From Garcia nutans (Eukaryota; Streptophyta; Magnoliopsida; Malpighiales; Euphorbiaceae): a DNA stretch of 64,000 nucleotides. The translations under genes and the position numbers were made by a program. The DNA lies in contig CANTUV010000062.1 of the NCBI GenBank assembly GCA_947685225.1, forward strand, positions 18,682,501-18,746,500, read 5' to 3'. Within the stretch, counting starts at the first letter, position 1. Each line of letters begins with the position of its first letter. Positions 57,821 through 64,000 of this stretch are shown piece by piece. The notes under the pieces are model-generated. The model saw only the letters and a list, made by a program, of their open reading frames with translations. It was not told where the DNA came from and did not search any database.

Positions 57821-58667
57821 CTAATTGCTTAAAAATTGGACTTGCTGCATAATTATGCAGTTAGTTGTGTTATGGTTTCCTCCACATCCTTCACAAGTTA
57901 GGGATGAAGTAAGGTTGACATGCTGTAATTTCTTCGCTATTGTATCCACCTTGGTTGCAAGCAAAGAAAAATTATCAATTTTGTGTAAACCAGCAAATTT
58001 TTTATGAACATTACCTTCTGAAGTCCAATGGTAGTTGTTTGCTGCCATTTCTTCAATCAAATTGATTACTTGAGAAGGAGCTTTGTTCATAATTGCACCT
58101 CCGACTGCTGCATCTATTGTGCCGTTGATACTTGGATGAAGGCCATTATAAAAAGTTTGAATCAAAAGCCATTCAGGGACTCCATGGTGAGGGCATTTTC
58201 TTTGTAAATTTTTGAAATGTTCCCAAGCTTCATATAAACTTTCACCATCTTGTTCTACAAAGCTTGTGATATCATTTCTCAATTTAGCAGTTTTCGCAGG
58301 TGAAAAATATTTTGCTAGGAAAGCAGTGGCTAATTGATCTATGTAGTGAATGTACCAAGTGCTTTAGAAGTGAGCCAATCCTTTGCTTGATCCCTTAAAG
58401 AAACTAGAAAAAGTCATAAACAAATAGCATCATTAGATACACCATTAATTTTAAAAGTATCACATATTTCTAAAAAAAATTAGAGATGTGAGCATATGCA
58501 TCCTCATGTGAAAAACCATGAAAAATTGATTGTTGAATCAGATTGATAAGTGCTGGTTTCAGATCGAAAGTATTGGCTTGCACAGGTGCTTTAACGATGC
58601 TAGATCTTGGTGTGAGCGAGGATTTTTTTCTCCACTCCCGGTGGAATGGTTCTTGCGACTTCAGCAC
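57821..58667 (-). pseudogene. Athila-like gag core of element I
   Basis: 58667-58470 encodes APVQANTFDLKPALINLIQQ and 58282-57821 encodes EDGES-like LYEAWEHFKNLQRKCPHHG, YNGLHPSINGTIDAAVGGA and a zinc knuckle CEGCGGNHNTTNC. Between them (58469-58283) the frame is damaged. The upstream part of gag is on the other side of solo LTR E. If E and one CTTGG copy are ignored, the reading frame continues without a break from 60830 into 58605. Confidence 0.85.
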
Positions 58668-60824
58668 TGTTTAGGCTCAAGACCTTAGAGAGCACGAACC
58701 TAAGTCCGGAGAAAATGGAGTCGCCACCTGGACGGGCCAGGAAAAAGAATGGGGTGGATGTCTCGATTCCTAAGGAATCTCCAACCCCTTAATGGGTTTG
58801 AAAAGTTGGGTACGTGTGGGGAAGGTGAGAAATGGCCCAGCACCCCCCACAATGCCCAGTTCATTGGAACCAGCCTCCTTTGCATGTCTTAATATTACAA
58901 AATTCTTAAATTTAACAATATTATCCATATTACATGCAACAATTAAAATAAAGCATCATTATATTAAAATCAAAGCAATGTCTAAGCAAAACAAATAAAT
59001 GGACACCCATCGAAAGATGAAAATATGTCTTTACATCATCCATGTCTAAGCTAAATAGGACACCCACCATAAGGTAGAAACATGTCCCTTACATTGGTCC
59101 AAAATATAAAAGCAATTTAAATTACATAGAACTTAATTAATGAGGTACCCACAAAGTGGAAACATACCTCTTACAACATTTGGAAATCCAAAATAAATTG
59201 ATAAAAGTAAATAACCATTCATCATAAATAAGTCATTCATCAAAGATATTAAACATCAATCAAAATAATAAACATTCATCCATGATAAATAAAATCAAGC
59301 ATTGAAATTAAATAAATCAACCACCAAAGCATATAATAAACTATATAATCAAATCTAAAAATAAAGCAAGTAAAGATATAAATTGAGATTTACTGTTTCT
59401 ATTTAAAGTTCTTTAATTAATATTTAGTGTTTTGGAATCTTAAGATATTATTATTGTTATTTGTTTAGGCTACTGTAAGTTTTAAGAGAATTGAAATGGA
59501 TTAGGGTTTTATAAATTTAAGAAATTAGTAAAGTTCTTTGCTTGATCAAATTAGGGTTTGAGGGGTAAAATTATGAAATTAGGGTTTTGATGTTTTAAGA
59601 TATTAGGTTTATAATTCATGTTAACTGGATTTTTATTTTAGTTTTATTAGATTATGGCTTTAGGGTTTAAATTAACTAGTTTGGGGTTTTAAATTCAATG
59701 AATTAGGGTTTAGGAAAATTTAGGATTTACTGTTTTGGTTTTGAGAGAATTAGGGTTTTTGGTGTTTTGAAAAATATGTTTGGTTTTAGGATTTGAGAAA
59801 ACAATTTAGAGTTTTATAAAGTTTTTATGATTTTTAGAAACTGTAAAGTAGGTTAGGGTTTGGAGATTTAAGAAAATATTTGGGAATTTTGGAAAAAAGT
59901 TAGAGGAAAACAGTTTAGGGTTTTTAAAAGTTTTTTGGAAATAGGAAAAGCGATTTAAGGTTTTTGGAAATAAAAGAAATGAATTAGGGTTTTGAAGGTT
60001 TTTTTGAAACAGAAGAATACTCTTTAGGGTTTTTTGAGGTATTTGGAAACAGAAGAAATCATTTAGGTTATTGAAATGAAGATCAATATTACTACATATT
60101 TATAGATCAAAGTTTTGTGTGTATATTCTTATGAATCAAAGAAACAAAGCTACTATGATCATGAGTAATTTATGATGAAGGATCAAACCTGCGTAGTTGG
60201 TTCCACCAAAAAGTTGTTTTTTGGATGAACAAAGACAAAGGTAAGGTTGCTGCCTTTGATCAATTCTTGATTGCTTCTTCTTACTTCTTTCAAATCTGAA
60301 GTTCTACTATCTGATCCTAGTCCAAAGTTTTTTCCCATTTTTCTGTGTTTTCAAGTATTATTTATAGGAAAAATTACAAGCCTAGTTCTAATTGTTTAAG
60401 GAAACTAAAATTAATTAGAAAAAGAAACCGAAACCAAATAGAGATTGGTTTTAGAAAAAATTGCGTTGGAAAATTTCGCTGGCAAAATTGCAAGCGTTGG
60501 CGAGAAACTACGAGGCGAGGTCTGGGAGGATTTGTGAAAAATTGCGAGCTGGGCACACGGCTAGCCAATTTCTCAGCAGGAATTTCCTGCGGCGAATTTT
60601 CCGTCGCCGATTTTTATTTTTATTTGTTTGTTTTTTATTATTTATTATTTGTTTTTATTTATTTATTTTTTATTACTATTTTTATTTTTATTCACTTCAC
60701 CATTTTAAATTTTTATTAAAAATTATAAATAATATATACTAAAATAAATATTAAAATACCACAAAATTTATTTTGGACTATAAAAAATAACGAACTGGAC
60801 TGAGTAAAAAATTAAGGGTCTACA
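58611..60824 (-). repeat. Solo LTR E of the gag-only family (2.21 kb)
   Basis: Perfect target duplication CTTGG at 58606-58610 and 60825-60829. On the minus strand it runs from TGTAGACCC to ...CTCACA. TATA box 60366-60359; palindrome cluster (CAGGAATTTCCTGCGGCG) near 60575-60600, upstream; about ten TTAGGGTTT boxes (plus strand) at 59500-60030. Inserted in the gag of element I. Confidence 0.93.
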
Positions 60825-60829
60825 CTTGG

Positions 60830-61042
60830 TTGAGTAGATGGCATAGCATATTGCTTAAGTGTCATATTTTGTTGATCTCCCATGGTTGATTCTTCGTCAG
60901 ATGTATCCATAGGATTATCTATTGAAATTTCTTCCACTTTTTTCTTCTCTTCTCTTTTCTTTTTATTCTTCCTAAAATTCCATTCAATTTCTGGATTATA
61001 TGGTTCAAGCATTGAGTTAGGATTTCTTCGCATATAAACCAA
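60830..61042 (-). pseudogene. Gag N terminus of element I
   Basis: MVYMRRNPNSMLEPYNPEIEW followed by a Lys-rich segment and MTLKQYAMPSTQP, as in Athila-like gag starts. It is separated from the gag core at 58605 by solo LTR E. Confidence 0.75.
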
Positions 61043-61122
61043 AAATTAAGAATTTAATGCAGAAAAGTAAAAATATCCAAAGCAACACTAGTTTTAATAT
61101 TATCAATATTAGAATGATTGCT

Positions 61123-61137
61123 TCCCCAACATCGCCA
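61123..61137 (-). other. Primer-binding site of element I
   Basis: Plus strand TCCCCAACATCGCCA, then a six-base spacer AAAACT and the LTR at 61144. It resembles the tRNA-Asp site with a three-base gap and substitutions; it may be mutated or use another tRNA. Confidence 0.65.
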
Positions 61138-61143
61138 AAAACT

Positions 61144-61604
61144 TGTTGTGGACTCAACCTAGCTATCTGCAAGTGCACAGATCGTTAATAAGTAATATAA
61201 TGATAAGTAGAGTATCGTTCCCATGAGGAAGTTTTCTTCTAAGTACTGATCAATTAAAACTAATTATTGTTTGGAAGATAAAATTTGAATTATGATTAAA
61301 CAAAACAAATTACATTGAATTAAATCTAATGATATGAAACTCAGGGTTAGGACACCTTTATTAATTTATCATGGGTTTTCTAAAGTATTGATTTAATTTA
61401 GTTTTCCTTTCATTAATGGTTAAATTCTCCTAAATTAAGCTCAAGTCTCTCTCAAGTACTAGAACTAAGATCACTTTAATCCTTGTGTCTACTCTCATGA
61501 TCACAAGTAATTAAACCAATTCATTAGGTTTTGTGAGAATTTTGAATCAACCTCTTAAGTGTTTAACCTTATCTCTATGTGAAAAACTTCCTTAAGATTA
61601 TTAC
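61144..61604 (-). repeat. 5' LTR of element I, first 460 bases
   Basis: TGTTGTGGACTCAACC..., matching 34953-35410. It is interrupted at 61604 by LTR F; the rest is not in the window. Confidence 0.88.
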
Positions 61605-63222
61605 TGTGAATGGGGATTTTTACCCCCACTTCCGGTGAAATGGTTCTTGCGACTTTGGCACTATTTAGGGTAAGAGCCTTTGAGAACACGGGCCTAAGCC
61701 CGGAGAAAAAGGAGTCGCCACCTGGACGGGTTAGAAAAAAGAAAGGAGTGGATGACTCGATTCCTAAGGAATCCCTAACCCCCTATTGGGTTCAAAAATT
61801 TGGGTACTTGTGGGGAAGGTGAAAAATGGCCCAACACCCCCACAATGCCTGGTTCATTAGAACCGGCCTCCTTTGCAGGTCTTAATATTATAAAATTCTT
61901 AAATATAATGATATTATCTAGATTACATGCATTCATAAGAATAAATAAATACTTTATTAAAACCTTAACAATGTCCAAATAAAGCAAATAAATGGATACC
62001 CATCCGATAATGAAAACATGTCCTTACATCGTCCATGTCTAAAACTAAATAGGACACCCACCAAAAGGTGAAAACTTGTCCTTTACATTATTTCTAAAGC
62101 TTTAAAATAAATTAAATTACATGATGCTCATGACATGAGGCATCCAAAACATGGAAACATACCTCTTACAATGTTTTGAAATCAAAACAAATCAATAAAA
62201 AAATAGCCAACCATTCATTATAAATAAATCATTCATCAAAGACATCAAACATCAATCAAAATATATAATAAACATTCATCTAATTTAAATAAAATAGTAA
62301 GTATATAAATTTAGGGTTCATGCATCAATTTAGATTTCTTTGGTTTCATGTTTAACAATTAGGGTCTTGTAATTTAGTTTACTGGATTAATCAATTTGAG
62401 AAATATTTAATATAAAAGAAGTAGTATAGCTATTGGATATTTTAAAGATTTAGGGGTTTGGAAGTTTTATGAAAATAATATTAAAGTTTACGGTTTAAAT
62501 AAATAAGATTGAAGATCATGAAAATTGGATTTTAAGTTAGGTATTTGGAAAGAATAGGCTACTATGAATCTTTTAGAAAAATAGATTTGGTTAGGGTTTT
62601 AAGAAAACAGTCTATTGTTTTGTGGTTTTAGAAAAGTATAATTAGGGTTTTAGATTTCAAAAATATGTTTTATGGGTATTAAGGCATTAGGGTTTTGAAA
62701 AATAATTTTTAGGCTTTTAAATAGAGTTTGGATGGTAAGTAGAACAATTGATCATCTATTGTATGTTTAAAAAATTAATCCAATTGAGTGATGAGGCTAC
62801 TGTAAACATAAACAAGTAAATAGAGATTCACACCTCCGTTGTTGGTTCCTCCACAATTTTGAATTCTGGTTGAACAATAACAAAGATGGTGTGGGCTGCC
62901 TTTGATGGGTTGTATGATGTTTGCTACCTCTTGATCCTTTAAGATTGAGATTGTCAATCAACTGCCAAAAGCAATTCGGATAGTTCTTGAATAAAATTTC
63001 AAAAGTCTCAATCCCAAAAGTCCGATCCTCTCTCAGGACAAAAAATCCCAATCTCCAAAAGTCTGATCCCCCTAAAAGTCCAAAGTCCCTTTCTGTGTGT
63101 TTTAATGTGGTATTTATAGGCAAAAATAAAAAACCTAATACTAATTGGTTAAAGAAATAAAAACTATTTAGGAAATAAAATCAAAAACCAAGTAAGATAG
63201 GATTTCGGAAAAACTAAGCGCG
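61605..63222 (-). repeat. Truncated LTR F of the gag-only family
   Basis: Starts (plus strand) TGTGAATGGGGATTTTTACCCCC, the inverted end of the family, with the hairpin block in 61610-61880 and TATA box at 63118-63111. It is cut at 63222 by another LTR, so its TGTAGACCC end, palindrome cluster and second target duplication are missing. It is more diverged than LTRs B-E. Confidence 0.85.
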
Positions 63223-63885
63223 TGTAATACCCTTATACCCTATATACATACAATACATATTTCTAGCATATGTAAAATACGCATATACGGTACAAAAATA
63301 TCACGGACCGGTTTTATAAAAAAATTTCACATTTCAAATTTTAAATTCTAAATTCTAAATATATAAAAATTAAATAGAATATAAATATTCTTTACTTATT
63401 ATAAGAACCCAAAATAAATAATATATATAAAAATCTCTGGAAAAATTCGCCAGAGTTTTGTCTGTATTTTGGACATCCCAAAATTTATCAAAACACAACC
63501 TATAAAAAAGAAAATACTCCCAAATAATTTCCAATCACCATCTCAACCATACTTCTCAATTTCACCAAGTTTCTCAAACGATTATACATATAGATATATA
63601 TAATTTAAAACATACTTACTCTCCCATTTCAAATATTTTGACCCAAACATTCTTTATAATATATAATACGTAAAATTCAAAATATAATATATTATGCATA
63701 AAACTCAAAATGTACAATAACATAAAAATATATACATGCTGCTGGCAGTATTTTTGATCTCGATAGCAACTCAACAAGCTTAACTACAAGTCTAGACCCA
63801 ACCTGGTCTAGAGGAACTCTCTAGCTCAGTTGGGTCTACCCTGTCACCTGCGCGATGAAAACAATCGCGCTAAGCTAAAGCCTAG
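63223..63885. repeat. TGTAATACCC-type LTR, first part
   Basis: TGTAATACCCTTATACCC..., ending in the segment CTGTCACCTGCGCGATGA plus two hairpins at 63839-63885. It is interrupted at 63886 by another LTR of the same family. Confidence 0.7.
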
Positions 63886-64000
63886 TGTAACACCCTTATA
63901 CCCTATATACATACAATACATATTTCCAGTATATGTAAAATGCGCATATAAGGTACAAGAATGTCACAAACCGGTTTAATAAAAATTCTTCACATTTCTA
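63886..64000. repeat. TGTAACACCC-type LTR, start only
   Basis: TGTAACACCCTTATACCC..., about 88% identical by eye to 63223-63337. It runs off the window. Confidence 0.7.

Larger units (their letters stand above)
34953..61604 (-). mobile_element. Athila-like element I (gag-protease only), host of the nested insertions
   Basis: Left (3') LTR 34953-36722, 3' non-coding region 36723-38070 and on from 56466, coding remnants 56600-61042, PBS near 61123 and the start of the 5' LTR at 61144. Solo LTR J (38076-56460), solo LTR E (58611-60824) and truncated LTR F (61605-) interrupt it. In the compared first 250 bases the two LTRs differ at roughly 8% by eye, so it is old. The left flank is ACATA; the matching right copy is outside the window. 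RT, RNase H and integrase are absent between protease and the 3' region. Confidence 0.85.

Noticed and set aside
7622..64000. Host protein-coding gene between the elements
   Set aside because: Every interval with coding-like sequence maps to gag, pol, the Sirevirus third ORF or repeat arrays; no exon-like host homology was recognised.

Overview
This window is plant nuclear DNA, most likely from a eudicot with a repeat-rich genome. I see no host gene: nearly every base falls in LTR retrotransposons or their fragments, many nested in each other. The clues are Athila-type primer-binding sites (PBS) matching the 3' end of plant tRNA-Asp, a Sirevirus with an initiator-Met PBS, gag-only Ogre/Tat-like elements, and an AT-rich background. 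The species cannot be named from what I see.

Layout. 1-394: end of an LTR beginning TGTAACACCC. 395-7621: an Athila-like Ty3/gypsy element on the minus strand, with an almost unbroken gag-pol frame carrying four in-frame stops, a PBS and a 5' LTR. 7622-20821: pieces of a gag-only Ogre/Tat-like family (minus strand) with two solo LTRs of the same family inserted in the opposite orientation (12892-14632 and 18486-20816) and a TGTAACACCC-type LTR fragment (from 10306). 20822-34947: an AT-rich LTR fragment of the TGTAACACCC type, interrupted by a complete, very young Sirevirus (Ty1/copia) at 21931-32085, with TAAAC target duplications and two 1396-bp LTRs that differ at two positions by eye.

34953-61604 is a four-level nest. 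Athila-like element I (34953 to at least 61604, minus) contains solo LTR J (38076-56460, plus, TSD CCATC). J contains Athila-like element H (38776-55624, minus, TSD CTCTT). H contains gag-only element C (41032-51113, plus, TSD TAAAG). Element I also carries a solo LTR in its gag (58611-60824, TSD CTTGG) and a truncated LTR in its 5' LTR (61605-63222). The window ends with two TGTAACACCC-type LTR starts, one inside the other (63223 and 63886).

Functionally, only the Sirevirus looks intact: gag, pol, a third ORF, multiple polypurine tracts, PBS and LTR promoters. The others lack pol, have stops, or are solo LTRs, and could move only with help in trans. Three patterns stand out. First, unrelated LTR families each carry a family-specific cluster of short GC-rich inverted repeats, in most cases just upstream of a TATA box. 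Second, a diverged 3' non-coding module is shared between the Athila-like elements and the gag-only Ogre-like elements. Third, the Sirevirus third ORF has what looks like its own LTR-like upstream region (palindrome cluster plus TATA).
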